DNA of 64,000 nucleotides, from positions 62,001 through 126,000 of the forward strand of contig NZ_JAAHGH010000002.1 of assembly GCF_010672525.1 (NCBI RefSeq). The letters are read 5' to 3'. The notes under the pieces are model-generated. The model was given only the letters and a program-made list of their open reading frames with translations, was not told the origin of the DNA and did not search any database. A program made the position numbers and the translations under genes. Numbering within the stretch: position 1 is the first letter of the stretch; the number at the start of each line of letters is the position of its first letter. This stretch comes from Okeania sp. SIO2B3 (GTDB lineage: Bacteria > Cyanobacteriota > Cyanobacteriia > Cyanobacteriales > Microcoleaceae). Shown in pieces: positions 26,994 through 36,690 of this stretch.

Positions 26994-29726
26994 CTACCGA
27001 AGAGGATAATACCTAGCTAAAAACTTCTCAGCATCAGAGCGATCGCTCACCACCCCATCCAAAGTAGCAGCTAAAAGAGCATCCAACATTAACTTAAACT
27101 CACGTCCCGGTTTATATCCCATTTCCTTCAAATCATTTCCATTCAAAACAGGTTTAATATTCGCCCACTGAGTCAAATATTGCCAAACCTTACGTCGCAC
27201 CCAACGCTCGCATTGTACCGCAATTAAAATCAACATCGGCAAGTCATACTCCCTCAACAACCACACCACCTGACTCGGAGTATTACATTCTGGCAAACTC
27301 TCCATCACCTTACCCTTTGCCAATTCCAACTGCTCCAGTCGCTTCACACTATCCACAGGCAACTGCAAATTTTTCCCCACCAAACCCCGATAGTCAGACT
27401 CCAAATAAGCAATCAAAACCTCCAACCGCATTTGCCAGTGAGATAAACTTTTCTGGGCATCAAAACGTTGCAGACACCTATCCATCAAACATACCTGCTG
27501 CCACAATTTCCGGTCTAGCTCCATAGTTGGATGCAGACAACGCAACGCCCCCAGACTTCCCAATAACTTTAAAGCAGGTTTCCAGTAGAGAGCTTGCAAA
27601 ATATATTTCAACTCACTTTTGAGTCGAGTTTCCAAAGCAGGCACCCTTCTATTTTTTCCCGCCTTCCCAAAATTTTCGCGGTCATAAACCCCACTATTAA
27701 TAGCGTAACGAATATACTCCTCTGTTTTTGCTTCAATTTCAAATCCTAATCTCACAGCAAACCGCACCGCTCGATAAATACGAGTAGGGTCCTCAATAAA
27801 ACTGTTGGCGTGCAACACCCGCATTTGTTTCGCCTGCAAGTCTGACAACCCACCAAAAAAATCAAGCAATTCTCCAGCACGAGGTTCAGTCAGTCGTGCT
27901 GCCAAAGCATTAATAGTAAAATCTCGGCGATACAAGTCTTGACGAATTGAACTTGCTTCAACTTCTGGGTTAGCTGCTGGATAGGGATAAAATTCTGTGC
28001 GAGCAGTGGCAATATCTATCCACAGGGACTCTAACACCAGGTCATTGTGCCAAAGCAACGCAGCAGTTTTAAATTGACCGTGAACTTCCAAACGTGCTGT
28101 GGGGTAAATTTTTTGCAGTGCTTTTGCCAACTCCACCGCAGGAGCTTTTTCTGCTGACTCAGAGTGACAACCATCTACAACTAAATCTATATCTGTTAAC
28201 AGTAAAGTCTCATCAAATTTTGATAATAATAAATCTCGCACCCCTCCACCAATTAGATATAGTTGCCAACCTCGTTTTTCTGCCAACTCAGCAACACAGG
28301 TGAGTAGTTGCCAAAGTTGAGGTGCAAGACGTTCTTGTAAAAGTTCGGCAACTGATTTACAAGTTTCACCAGGTATGCAGCCAAGTTGTATATTTTGCAG
28401 GGGTTGTTGTTGATGCAACTCCCGTAAAACATCAGTGCGGGTAACTATTCCGACTAAACGGTTATTTTCCAATACAGGCAACCGCCCAATATCATAAGTA
28501 ACCATCAATTCTTCTATTTCTGGGAGTGTGGTTTTTGGGGAAATAGTTTTGAGTTGGGGAGTCATGTAACCTTTGACTGGAGCATGACTAAAACCATGGT
28601 GGAGGGCGATGTCAAGATCTCGCCGAGTAATAATTCCGACTAATTCTCTGGATGAGTCTACTACTGATAAACCAGAATGACCGTAACGTAATAGTATGCG
28701 GTGAGCTTCTTCTATAGATGTCTCAGGAGGAATGGTGCGAACTGGAGATGACATCAAATCTCTGGCGGTGGGAGGTTGAGGAATTTGATTTTTGAGTTGG
28801 TCTACCAGTTTTTCCAGGGTTGCTTCAGGGTTACTATCTCGGAGACTAACTGCTGCTGCTCGGAGATGACCTCCACCACCGAGAGGTTGTAATAGTTCGT
28901 TGAGGTTGGTGTCTGGGATACGCGATCGCCCGATAATACTTAAGCTTTTTTCTGTTGTATCTTTGAGGGAGTGGGTATGAGCTAGGAGGAGAGCGTCTAT
29001 TTCTGTCAAGTCTATTAAACTAGAAGCTAAACTGGATAAACCGGGAACATATTCATCTGTGTGTAATAGTATCCACCCTATTTGATAATTTCTCACGGTG
29101 GAGCGTTGGATATTTTCCAGAGCTATTTTCAATAAATCTTGCAGTTGTGGTGACAAACCAGGTTGAATATATTCGGCGATCGCGGGTAAATTTGCCCCTT
29201 GCTGCATTAACCATGCTAAAGCTGCTGCATCTCGTGGTGTTGTATGGTCAAAAGTCAGGGAACCAGTATCAGCATGGATACCTAAAGCCATAATTGTTGC
29301 TTCTGCTGGAGTTAAGACCGGGGTGGGTTGATTTTGGAGAGTCTGGAGTTTTTCTGCGATGAGGGTTGTGGTTGCTCCCACTGCTTCTATATAAGTTTGG
29401 GTAGCTGGAATATCGGTTTGAATTTCACAGTGATGGTCGTAGATGATAATTTCTGATAGGTGGGGTAGGTCTAACCATTGGGCAGTTTTTCCAAGTCGGG
29501 AGCGAGTTTGAGTATCGACGATAAATATGGAGCGGATTTGTTTTGGGTTGACAGAGCGGCGTTCGATGATGGCAAATTCGTCTCGATGGAGAGCGAGAAA
29601 TTGTTTGACAGTGGGGTAACAACCACCAGTTATTACGAGGCGACTACCTGGGTGGAGGTGAGTTAGTCCGACGGCGGCACCGAGGGCGTCGAAGTCTGCG
29701 GTTGTGTGGCATAAGATTATGTTCAT
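26994..29726 (-). CDS. DHH/CBS/CCA tRNA nucleotidyltransferase fusion
   Basis: A 910-residue fusion known from cyanobacteria and other phyla. Order: DHH phosphoesterase (HTTADFDALGAA, IVDTQTRSRLG, IIYDHHCEI) with a DHHA1 end (GGGGHLRAAAV) over about 1-320; two CBS domains (RDLMSSPVRTI, GYMTPQLKTI) about 330-450; then a class II poly(A)/CCA nucleotidyltransferase core (LIGGGVRDLLL, TDIDLVVDG, RRDFTINALA, DPTRIYRAVRFAVRLGF) and C-terminal helical part to 910. The latter adds or repairs the tRNA 3' CCA end. The DHH part resembles nano-RNase/NrnA-type enzymes. I start at ATG 29726 (MNIILCHTTADFDALG) rather than 13 codons upstream. Confidence 0.92.
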   Translation of the reverse strand: MNIILCHTTADFDALGAAVGLTHLHPGSRLVITGGCYPTVKQFLALHRDEFAIIERRSVNPKQIRSIFIVDTQTRSRLGKTAQWLDLPHLSEIIIYDHHCEIQTDIPATQTYIEAVGATTTLIAEKLQTLQNQPTPVLTPAEATIMALGIHADTGSLTFDHTTPRDAAALAWLMQQGANLPAIAEYIQPGLSPQLQDLLKIALENIQRSTVRNYQIGWILLHTDEYVPGLSSLASSLIDLTEIDALLLAHTHSLKDTTEKSLSIIGRSRIPDTNLNELLQPLGGGGHLRAAAVSLRDSNPEATLEKLVDQLKNQIPQPPTARDLMSSPVRTIPPETSIEEAHRILLRYGHSGLSVVDSSRELVGIITRRDLDIALHHGFSHAPVKGYMTPQLKTISPKTTLPEIEELMVTYDIGRLPVLENNRLVGIVTRTDVLRELHQQQPLQNIQLGCIPGETCKSVAELLQERLAPQLWQLLTCVAELAEKRGWQLYLIGGGVRDLLLSKFDETLLLTDIDLVVDGCHSESAEKAPAVELAKALQKIYPTARLEVHGQFKTAALLWHNDLVLESLWIDIATARTEFYPYPAANPEVEASSIRQDLYRRDFTINALAARLTEPRAGELLDFFGGLSDLQAKQMRVLHANSFIEDPTRIYRAVRFAVRLGFEIEAKTEEYIRYAINSGVYDRENFGKAGKNRRVPALETRLKSELKYILQALYWKPALKLLGSLGALRCLHPTMELDRKLWQQVCLMDRCLQRFDAQKSLSHWQMRLEVLIAYLESDYRGLVGKNLQLPVDSVKRLEQLELAKGKVMESLPECNTPSQVVWLLREYDLPMLILIAVQCERWVRRKVWQYLTQWANIKPVLNGNDLKEMGYKPGREFKLMLDALLAATLDGVVSDRSDAEKFLARYYPLR

Positions 29727-29746
29727 TTCATATATTAAGTCAAAAG

Positions 29747-29773
29747 TCGTAGGGGCGAATGGCATTCGCCCTT
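29747..29773. repeat. GC-rich palindrome (GTAGGGGCGAATGGCATTCGCCC)
   Basis: A near-perfect 27-bp palindrome in AT-rich DNA just upstream of the fusion gene. It resembles the 30-bp palindrome at 58539-58568 (TGTAGGGGTAAACGG/CCGTTTGCCCCTACA). Both are of the TAGGGGC...GCCCCTA type found dispersed in cyanobacteria. Confidence 0.7.
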
Positions 29774-29904
29774 ACAAAAGTCAAAAGTGAGATTTTATAG
29801 GCTTAAAAATTTTAGGATAGCATAAATAATTAAGTCATCTTTAGATTACTAAAGGTAACTGATTTATTATAGCTAATTAATAAGACTTGATATTATTTCT
29901 ATAG

Positions 29905-30060
29905 GATGAGATTGTTGAATAAATTCACAGAATTCGTCAAGAATACTCTCGTTCATTCAACCACGATATCGAAGCCATATTTGCTGATTTACAAAAGAAG
30001 CAAGCGGAAAGTGGCATGAAAGTTGTGGATTTATCTCGAAAGTCTGGTATAATAAAACAT
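29905..30060 (+). pseudogene. Broken antitoxin-like small gene fused in frame to Uma2
   Basis: The frame reads DEIVE, stop (TAA 29920-29922), then IHRIRQEYSRSFNHDIEAIF, ADLQKKQAESGMKVVDL. This is the pattern I recall from small cyanobacterial antitoxin-like proteins (IxxIRxEYxxxFNYDLDAIYxDL...ESGRKVV). No start codon is available: TAG precedes GAT in frame, and a TAA replaces what would be GAA. The remaining frame runs without a stop into the Uma2 gene. Confidence 0.55.
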
Positions 30061-30078
30061 TGGAACAATAAAAAACTT

Positions 30079-30672
30079 ATGATTGCTCAACCCCAAGATT
30101 ATCACAAAATTAGCGCAGAAGAATATCTAGAATGGGAAGCTAAACAGGAATTTCGCCATGAATATGTAGACGGTGAAGTTTTAGCTATGACTGGGGGAAC
30201 TATTCCTCATACTAAAATTTACCTCAATTTCTACAGAGCTTTGTATCCTCATTTGAGTAAAAGAGGTTGTGAAGCTTATGTTTCAGATGTGAAAGTTCAG
30301 GATAGTAAAAATAATCGTTATTTTTATCCCGATCTAGTGGTTACTTGTAATGCTGAGGATTTAAAATCTCGTGACTTTATTAAACATCCTAAAGTCATTG
30401 TTGAGGTGCTTTCCCCTAGTACAGGAAAATACGATCGCGGCGATAAGTTGAAATATTATCATCAATTTCCTAGTTTGCAAGAATATGTTTTAGTAGATTC
30501 AGAGTCAATTTATGTAGAAATTTATCAACGTGGGGAAGGAAAAATTTGGAATTATTGTGGATATACAGAAGGTGAGTCTATTACATTAGAGAGTATTGAA
30601 TTTACTTCTGCTATTGAAGTTTTATACGAAGGAGTTAATTTTGAAGTTCCAGAAAAGAGGGAGCAAGTGTAG
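30079..30672 (+). CDS. Uma2 family (DUF820) putative nuclease
   Basis: A 197-residue PD-(D/E)XK-like protein of the Uma2 family, abundant in cyanobacteria. Motifs: ISAEEYLEWEAKQEFRHEYV, DGEVLAMTGG, then YFYPDLVVTC, and PKVIVEVLSPSTGKYDRGDK, with the putative catalytic Asp and Glu-x-Leu. The ORF is open further upstream to a possible ATG at 30016, but ATG 30079 (MIAQPQDYHKISAEEY) is the family's normal start. Role unknown; the family is often linked to mobile DNA. Confidence 0.85.
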   Translation: MIAQPQDYHKISAEEYLEWEAKQEFRHEYVDGEVLAMTGGTIPHTKIYLNFYRALYPHLSKRGCEAYVSDVKVQDSKNNRYFYPDLVVTCNAEDLKSRDFIKHPKVIVEVLSPSTGKYDRGDKLKYYHQFPSLQEYVLVDSESIYVEIYQRGEGKIWNYCGYTEGESITLESIEFTSAIEVLYEGVNFEVPEKREQV

Positions 30673-31069
30673 GTTGGGTATCGGAACGTTAGCGCCAGCT
30701 TATCCGTTAGGATAAACCCAACTCAACCTAACCAGAATAAAGCGTTTGTTGGGTAGAACGAAGTGAAACTCAACCTACATTACTGATACCGTTGGGCAAG
30801 AAGAAACGTAGTGCTACATTGTCGTTTCACTTATCAGTAGCGATCGCTGTCTCTTATACCAATTTGAAAAAAGTACGGTAGAACAATGGTAAGTCAAAAG
30901 TCAAAACTCAGAAGTCAGAAGTTGGAATTTAGGAGTAGGTACTAAAAGGGTATTTTAGTTTCTTAGTAGCATTATATTATCAAATTAAGATTAAATAGTC
31001 AATTACTAATGATGGAAGGAGGAGTCATAATTCAGGAGTTTGAACTGAAAATTTTAATTAACAATAATT
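30673..31069. repeat. Intergenic with GTAGGTTGGGT / ACCCAAC repeats
   Basis: Downstream of Uma2 lies GTAGGTTGGGT ... AACCCAACTCAACC (30671-30730) and GTTGGGTAGAACGAAGTGAAACTCAACC (30749-30777), typical dispersed cyanobacterial palindromes. AAGTCAGAAGTTGG-type short repeats are at 30893-30930. No gene. Confidence 0.6.
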
Positions 31070-33130
31070 TCAGGAGTTGATTTCTATTGTCGTGAAAAAA
31101 GCTAATAAAAAGCGGGCGGAAACTTCCGCTGCATATTCACGAAATTGGTCATTTTTATCATAATCAGCGTAATCTTGAACTCCTTTGACAATAATTATGG
31201 GAATTTCCTGAATTTCCGCTACTGCACCAATAGCTGCACCTTCCATTTCTACTCCTAATATTTTCCGTTGCATTTTTTCGATACGTTGGAAAAGTTTGGG
31301 GTCTTTTTGTACTTTGCTGGTAGTAGCAATTACACCAATATGAATTTGAGGATTTAAGGGGTCTTTGTAATGTTGCTCTGCTAAATATTCTAGTCGTTCA
31401 TTTTGAATTTCCTTGAGAGCTTTTTTAGTTAATTCTAAAGAGTCTGTTTTTAATGATTCTTGTTTTCTTAAACGTTGAATTACTTCTTTCCAGTCTGGGC
31501 ATTCTTTGATTTTTTCTGGATGATGCTGAGGAGCAAGATATTTGTATGGTTGTTGTTGATAATCATATAATTTGTTGAGTAACCAACTTTCTTGATGAAG
31601 GTAAGATTTTGGTCTAGGAGTTTGAATAGTATTCAGCCAATCTTGGGAGAAATTTTGAATAGGAAATTCCCATTTATGTTTCAGGTTATAGGTGCGAATA
31701 TCATGGAAGATTTCTTCAGTACGAATTTGTTGATTATCTATTGATTCGTAATGAGCAACAAGTTTACCATAGTCTAGTTTAAAGACTCGATTAGCAACTA
31801 TTACATCACCTAAAAAAACCTCTTCTTTATTGCCTGCACATACTCCAGTCATTGCTAAACAATGAGGTTTTAATTCGGCAACAAGTCGAGTAGCTAGATT
31901 ATTAGCATAGTTTTCTCCCATTTCCACAGGTCGCGCTGCTAATATATTTAATTTCTTACCATTTTTATTAGGTAAAGTAGTTTTGTAGTAGGGATAGCCG
32001 GAATTATCTTTTAATTCTTGCCAAGTATTTCCAGATTGATTATCACAGTTTTTTAGAGCATCTAATTCATCTTTGAGAGCTGTAATAATTAGAATATCAA
32101 TTGTTGATGAAGGAGGTTTGGTATCGGGTATTGGTGGAATAGGTGATGGATTATTTGGAGTTGAGGAGGGAATTAAAGTCGTTTTAATGACTTCTCTCAA
32201 TCTTTTCCATGCTATTTCTCCCTTGAATTGTTCCCAAAATGATGAAGGTTGGTCATAAAAATAAAGTGTGGATTCATCTAAACAGTAAACAATAGGAACT
32301 TCATACCATAATAAATCAACATTATCATCGAAAGGATTTTCTTGGCGTATCTTAGTTTGAATTTCTGGGTCTAAATCATTAACAACAGCAATAGAAAAAC
32401 AAATATTACAAGGTACTCTAAAATTATAAATTTGTGTACCAACAGACGAAGTAGCTCGATCTTTTGCATATTCTAGGCATTGAGTAGAATACTGTCTTAA
32501 AGCTTTTGTATTTATAGAGGGCAAATAATCGAGGATAAAAAAGGCATCTCCCCTCATATTAAATGCACCGAAAGGAAGTTCAAAATCAGTTATTTTTCCT
32601 ATAAGTTCAAACTCAAAGTTTCCATCTTGACTTTGAAGGTTTTTTTGTATATCTAAAGCACCTTGATTTTTAAGATTTTTTTCAATTGTGTTTAAGTAAT
32701 TATCTAAGCTTTGATTATTAATTTTTATTGTTTCAGGAGGTTGGTTTTGCAGAATTTTTTGAATTTGTAAATTTCCCATTTTATGCAATACTTCTAAATA
32801 TTGAATATCTCCTTCTTCTAAATAAGAAAATTTTTTTCTAGGTTGATTAGTTACAAAATGTGTAATTAGTAATAGTGGATGATAATAAGGATTTTGGCGA
32901 GAGACTCTATAATTTTTTAAATCAGCAACTAATATACTTACAAATTGCTGAGGAGGTAATTTAAAATCTAGGCTATCTATAAAGTAATTATCAATACCAA
33001 CATTTTGTATAAACGCCCGCCTTTCAGAAATAGAATCAAATTGTTGAAACAATTTTTGGAAGATTGATTCTAGGTGAATAATATTATCTCGGTTTAAAAT
33101 AGAAAATATTATTGCTTCAGTTGTACTCAT
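31070..33130 (-). CDS. EAD-like / shared-module / PNP-nucleosidase protein
   Basis: A 686-residue protein in three parts. Residues 1-105 form an all-helical domain resembling effector-associated domains of bacterial conflict proteins (QFVSILVADLKNY ... HPLLLITHF). Residues 137-321 are an unrecognised module shared with the neighbouring protein. After a Pro-rich linker (322-341), residues 343-686 form a nucleoside phosphorylase/MTA-nucleosidase-type domain (MTGVCAGNKEEVFLGDVIVA, GVEMEGAAIGAVA, KGVQDYAD carrying the catalytic-type Glu and Asp). A strong GGAG lies 6 bases before ATG. PNP-fold effectors in some antiphage systems destroy adenine nucleotides; the same role here is inference. Confidence 0.75.
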   Translation of the reverse strand: MSTTEAIIFSILNRDNIIHLESIFQKLFQQFDSISERRAFIQNVGIDNYFIDSLDFKLPPQQFVSILVADLKNYRVSRQNPYYHPLLLITHFVTNQPRKKFSYLEEGDIQYLEVLHKMGNLQIQKILQNQPPETIKINNQSLDNYLNTIEKNLKNQGALDIQKNLQSQDGNFEFELIGKITDFELPFGAFNMRGDAFFILDYLPSINTKALRQYSTQCLEYAKDRATSSVGTQIYNFRVPCNICFSIAVVNDLDPEIQTKIRQENPFDDNVDLLWYEVPIVYCLDESTLYFYDQPSSFWEQFKGEIAWKRLREVIKTTLIPSSTPNNPSPIPPIPDTKPPSSTIDILIITALKDELDALKNCDNQSGNTWQELKDNSGYPYYKTTLPNKNGKKLNILAARPVEMGENYANNLATRLVAELKPHCLAMTGVCAGNKEEVFLGDVIVANRVFKLDYGKLVAHYESIDNQQIRTEEIFHDIRTYNLKHKWEFPIQNFSQDWLNTIQTPRPKSYLHQESWLLNKLYDYQQQPYKYLAPQHHPEKIKECPDWKEVIQRLRKQESLKTDSLELTKKALKEIQNERLEYLAEQHYKDPLNPQIHIGVIATTSKVQKDPKLFQRIEKMQRKILGVEMEGAAIGAVAEIQEIPIIIVKGVQDYADYDKNDQFREYAAEVSARFLLAFFTTIEINS

Positions 33131-33251
33131 TATTTTCTCCTAGATTAAAGTTATGTATTTTTTAGTTTTTGATAGTAAACTACAAGAAAAATTTTCTAAA
33201 GGTATATATTTATCAACAGATAGACAGAAGTTAAGCAGTAGGAAGGTTAAC

Positions 33252-33434
33252 TTAAATTGTAGCGAAAAAAGCTAATAAAAAGCGGGGAGAAACTTCCGCT
33301 GCATATTTACGAAATTGGTCATTTTGAGGGTTGAGGTTATAGGTGCGAATATCATGGAAGATTTCTTCAGTACGAATTTGTTGATTATCTATAATTACCC
33401 CTACTGACTTTTTACTTGCTAAACGCATTTTCAA
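33252..33434 (-). pseudogene. Internally deleted remnant of a second C-terminal PNP domain
   Basis: A 60-codon frame joins two pieces of the neighbouring 686-residue protein: IDNQQIRTEEIFHDIRTYNL fused directly to NDQFRKYAAEVSPRFLLAFF. The ~200 residues between them are missing. It lies immediately downstream of the truncated 443-residue protein, suggesting that gene once continued into a second PNP domain, or that an ancestral copy of the neighbour decayed here. Confidence 0.8.
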
Positions 33435-33481
33435 TGCGTCTTAGCTAACTGTTATCTGAGTAAAATAAAATTCTCTATATA

Positions 33482-34813
33482 CTAGGGAATTAAAGTCGTT
33501 TCAATGACTTCTCTCAATCTTTTCCATATTACTTCTCCCTTGAATTTTTCCGATAATGACGAAGGTTTATTGTCAAAATAAAGTATGGCTTCATCTAAGC
33601 AGTAAATAACAGGAAATTCATACCATAATTTATAAGTATTATAATAATCAAAATCAAAAATATTTTCTTGGCTTATCTTAGTTTTAGTTTCTCGATATAA
33701 GTTTTTCACCACAGCTATAGAAAAACAAACATTACAAGGTATTCTACCATTTAAAATATCTGAAAAAACAGATGAAGTAGCTTGATTTTTTCCATATTCT
33801 ACACATTGAGTAGAATACTGTTTTAAACGTTTTACATTAATAGAAGAAAAATATCTAATAAGAAAAAAAGCATCTCCTTTCATCTTAATTACATCGAAAT
33901 AAAGTTCAAAATCAGTGATTTTAGCTACACGCTCAAACTCAAACTTTCCATCTTGACTATGAACGTTATTTTGTATATCTAAAGCACCTTGACTTTCAAG
34001 GTTTTCCTTAATTTTGTTTAAGTAATTATCTAAGTTTTGATTATTACTTTTTCTTGTTTCAGCAGATTGTTGATTTCTACTTAACAAAAACTTCCTTAAA
34101 ACTTCAAATGCAAAAGCACTTGCATGACTAGCAGCTAGTTCTTGAGAACCCCCTTCATCTGCCTTACTTTTCCCATCAATTAAATCAGAAATACCCCGAA
34201 TAATTAACGCCGAAACCTTTTGATTAGCATGAGCAGCTTGCAGAATACCACGACCTTCCATTTCCACAGCTAAAGCATCACCATAATTTTGCTGAAGAAA
34301 CTTAAACAAATCTGACTCTGTATTTGCAACTACCTTTTCTCCCGCAGCAATAGGAGCAACAAATACACTAGGTTTAGCTGAATCAGAAAGTCTAGCTAAC
34401 CAATCTGTTTTTCTCGCCTCAGCTTTTGCCCGTTGAATCATATTGTAATTTGAAAGACCAACATCCGGTCTTGGCCTAAAGGTCTCAGCTACCTTACCAG
34501 ACTCATAACCATAAACCTTAGTAGCAGCAACCACATCTCCCAGTTGGACATCCTTAATTCCTCCAGCTATCCCAACAAATAGAATTACATCAGGCTTAAA
34601 ATAAGCGATCGCCCTTTCTGCTTCTATTGCTACGGGAGAATTTCCAGTACCAGTATCTACAATACCCACTTCCCACTTTTGACCACCAATAGAAAATTTA
34701 CCCCTCTCATAAATTGTCCCTTGAGGGTGCATCTCCTCCTCCAAGTCACTGAGATGAGCGCGTACTGCCATATATTCGATACGAATTGCTGTTAAAATAA
34801 CCGCACAAGCCAT
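33482..34813 (-). CDS. PNP-nucleosidase domain plus shared module (probably C-terminally truncated)
   Basis: A 443-residue protein. Residues 1-245 are an MTA/SAH-nucleosidase-like domain ([56 protein letters not shown]) with Glu186 and Asp210 at catalytic-type positions. Residues 257-443 are the module shared with residues 137-321 of the downstream protein ([44 protein letters not shown]). The stop falls exactly where the homologue continues into its Pro-rich linker (IP then TAG versus IPSSTP). AGGTAAAGGT precedes the ATG. Confidence 0.78.
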   Translation of the reverse strand: MACAVILTAIRIEYMAVRAHLSDLEEEMHPQGTIYERGKFSIGGQKWEVGIVDTGTGNSPVAIEAERAIAYFKPDVILFVGIAGGIKDVQLGDVVAATKVYGYESGKVAETFRPRPDVGLSNYNMIQRAKAEARKTDWLARLSDSAKPSVFVAPIAAGEKVVANTESDLFKFLQQNYGDALAVEMEGRGILQAAHANQKVSALIIRGISDLIDGKSKADEGGSQELAASHASAFAFEVLRKFLLSRNQQSAETRKSNNQNLDNYLNKIKENLESQGALDIQNNVHSQDGKFEFERVAKITDFELYFDVIKMKGDAFFLIRYFSSINVKRLKQYSTQCVEYGKNQATSSVFSDILNGRIPCNVCFSIAVVKNLYRETKTKISQENIFDFDYYNTYKLWYEFPVIYCLDEAILYFDNKPSSLSEKFKGEVIWKRLREVIETTLIP

Positions 34814-35355
34814 ACCTTTACCTATTAATTGAACTGCTTTCTATTATGGGTAATTTATTTTGAAATGTGTAAAAATTAAACTGCTTTTCAATAAACTTTA
34901 ACTCATTTCAAATACAGGTCAATTACTAATGCTTATTGTGAATTTTATCTTCTGGCGATCGCTGATAATAATTTTAGGTTAGTAAGTCAAAAAATTAAAT
35001 ATTTGTAGTGCGGGTATCTTGCTCGCTATAGGAATATTTTATCAAAGTTGAATCTGCTGTATTATTGTTTGGTTTCCTTAGCGTCAACCCAACCTACTGT
35101 GTGAAAATTAAACTGCTTTTAGAGGAATTATGAAAAGTTTTTTGATACTGAATTTTGCCCCCCGAGCAAGCCAACTTTGGGGGGAACAAGAGTCAATTTT
35201 CTCCTAAAATTCCCCCAAAATTGGGGGATGCGCGGGGGCTTAGATGTAGCAAATGGGACTTTTAATAACTCCTCTTAAATCAACTTTAACTTATTTCCAA
35301 TACTACTCAATTGCTTTTGTTGCCAACTTATTACTTATTACAGAAAAAAATTTCT
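34814..35355. repeat. Intergenic with CCCCGAGCAAGCC repeat
   Basis: Mostly AT-rich. 35158-35245 holds CCCCCCGAGCAAGCCAACTTTGGGGG ... AAAATTGGGGGATGCGCGGGGG, whose relative lies near 60345-60480. No gene. Confidence 0.55.
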
Positions 35356-35907
35356 ATGAACGACCAAAAACCAATACTTCAAGTTTTTCTACTTGAATAT
35401 GAAAAATTGAAAGATGAACAACTCAAACGTATTGCCTTCCGAGACCAAATAATTTATCTAACACTGGGAATATTTGGCGGAATACTCTCTTTTGCTCTAT
35501 CAAATAAAACTAATTTTTATGCCCTCTTAGTTATTCCTTGGGTTTGCCTAATTCTCGGTTGGACTTATTTAGTTAATGATGAAAAAATCTCTGCTCTTGG
35601 AAAATATATTCGATTGACTCTCACCGAAAAAATCAAAGCACAAATAGATGATTCAGATATCGAATCTATCTTTGGTTGGGAGATTTTTCATAGAAGCGAC
35701 GAAAGACGAAGAAGGCGAAAAATAGAACAGTTAATTATTGATGAAATTACTTTTGTGTTCTCTGGTTTAGTAGCTTTATTTGCCTTCTGGTCTCTAGGTA
35801 CAAATCTTTCTCTAGTAATTTATATATTTTGTGCTTTTGAACTTATTCTATTAGTAGTTTTAGGCGTAGAAATTATTATTTATGCCGATCTAACTCAAGG
35901 CAGATAG
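35356..35907 (+). CDS. Hypothetical membrane protein
   Basis: A 183-residue protein with two hydrophobic hairpins. Membrane segments are at about 29-47 and 50-69 (IIYLTLGIFGGILSF, ALLVIPWVCLILGW) and at about 135-151 and 155-176 near the C-terminus. A charged soluble stretch with RRRRRK lies between. The start at ATG 35356 (MNDQKPILQVFLLEYEKLKD) follows the usual onset of a soluble helix. The hairpin-linker-hairpin plan recalls small membrane proteins found beside conflict-system genes, but I do not recognise a family and the gap to the PNP gene is 542 bases on the other strand. Confidence 0.65.
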   Translation: MNDQKPILQVFLLEYEKLKDEQLKRIAFRDQIIYLTLGIFGGILSFALSNKTNFYALLVIPWVCLILGWTYLVNDEKISALGKYIRLTLTEKIKAQIDDSDIESIFGWEIFHRSDERRRRRKIEQLIIDEITFVFSGLVALFAFWSLGTNLSLVIYIFCAFELILLVVLGVEIIIYADLTQGR

Positions 35908-36312
35908 ATTTGAAGAATTAAAAATCAATAAAATCTTAGTAGTTATTACTCAAAAAAAGACTCTGTATAGAAATTATGAAAAATTTGATAAATTTGCTTT
36001 TATTAATTTTACGCCCAACCTAGTTGTTAGGAACTAATACTCTACTACCTACCTGTACAAAAAATTCACCACTCAAATTACCTTTTCTTTTGTGGCTTTA
36101 ATACCCCACCGTCAACAGGGATGCTGAAAATTGTTTGGGGTTGCTAAGACACGAAGTGGCGTGTCGGAGACTATCCATAAGCAATTTTCCCTCCCGCCTT
36201 CTGCCTTATGCCTTCTGCCTTCTGCCTTATGCCTTCTTCAAGATTACCATCGCACAACTTATGATATTCTAATTTTTTATAGGATGAGTTTGTTGTTATA
36301 CCGGGAGAAAAG
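35908..36312. other. psbZ upstream region
   Basis: About 400 bases. Contains AAGACACGAAGTGGCGTGTC (near 36148) and heptamer-type CTTCTGCC/TTATGCC repeats at 36190-36240. The psbZ promoter must lie between here and 36312, but no box is clear. Confidence 0.5.
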
Positions 36313-36504
36313 ATGTTAACATTCTTGTTTCAATTTGTACTACTTCTATTAGTAGTCTTATCTTTTGTTTTAGTAGTTGGTGTACCTGTTGCCTATGCTT
36401 CTCCTCAAATCTGGAGTCAAGGCAAACCTTTGATCTTTATTGGTTCTGGTTTGTGGGTAGCACTGGTAATTGCAGTAGGTGTTTTGAACTTTTTGGTGGT
36501 TTAG
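36313..36504 (+). CDS. psbZ: Photosystem II protein PsbZ (Ycf9)
   Basis: A 63-residue two-helix thylakoid protein ([20 protein letters not shown], then [10 protein letters not shown] and [17 protein letters not shown]). PsbZ binds CP43 at the edge of the PSII core and stabilises supercomplexes. Size and the VPVAYASP turn are typical. GGGAG sits 6 bases before ATG. It is followed by ribH 186 bases downstream on the same strand, a neighbourhood I recall from other cyanobacteria. Confidence 0.95.
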   Translation: MLTFLFQFVLLLLVVLSFVLVVGVPVAYASPQIWSQGKPLIFIGSGLWVALVIAVGVLNFLVV

Positions 36505-36690
36505 GCCAACAATTTTGATTTGAGATTGATAGAATCAGACAATTCTATTGGGCAATACCCAGAAAAAACATAGTGTAAGAGGCAAGAGATAGCAAGTTAG
36601 TGCTTGTTACTACTTGACTCTTAACTAAACATTTATACTAAAAGTTATTAGCTTTTATCTAAAAAATTTAAGTAAAAAAAGAATTCTAAT

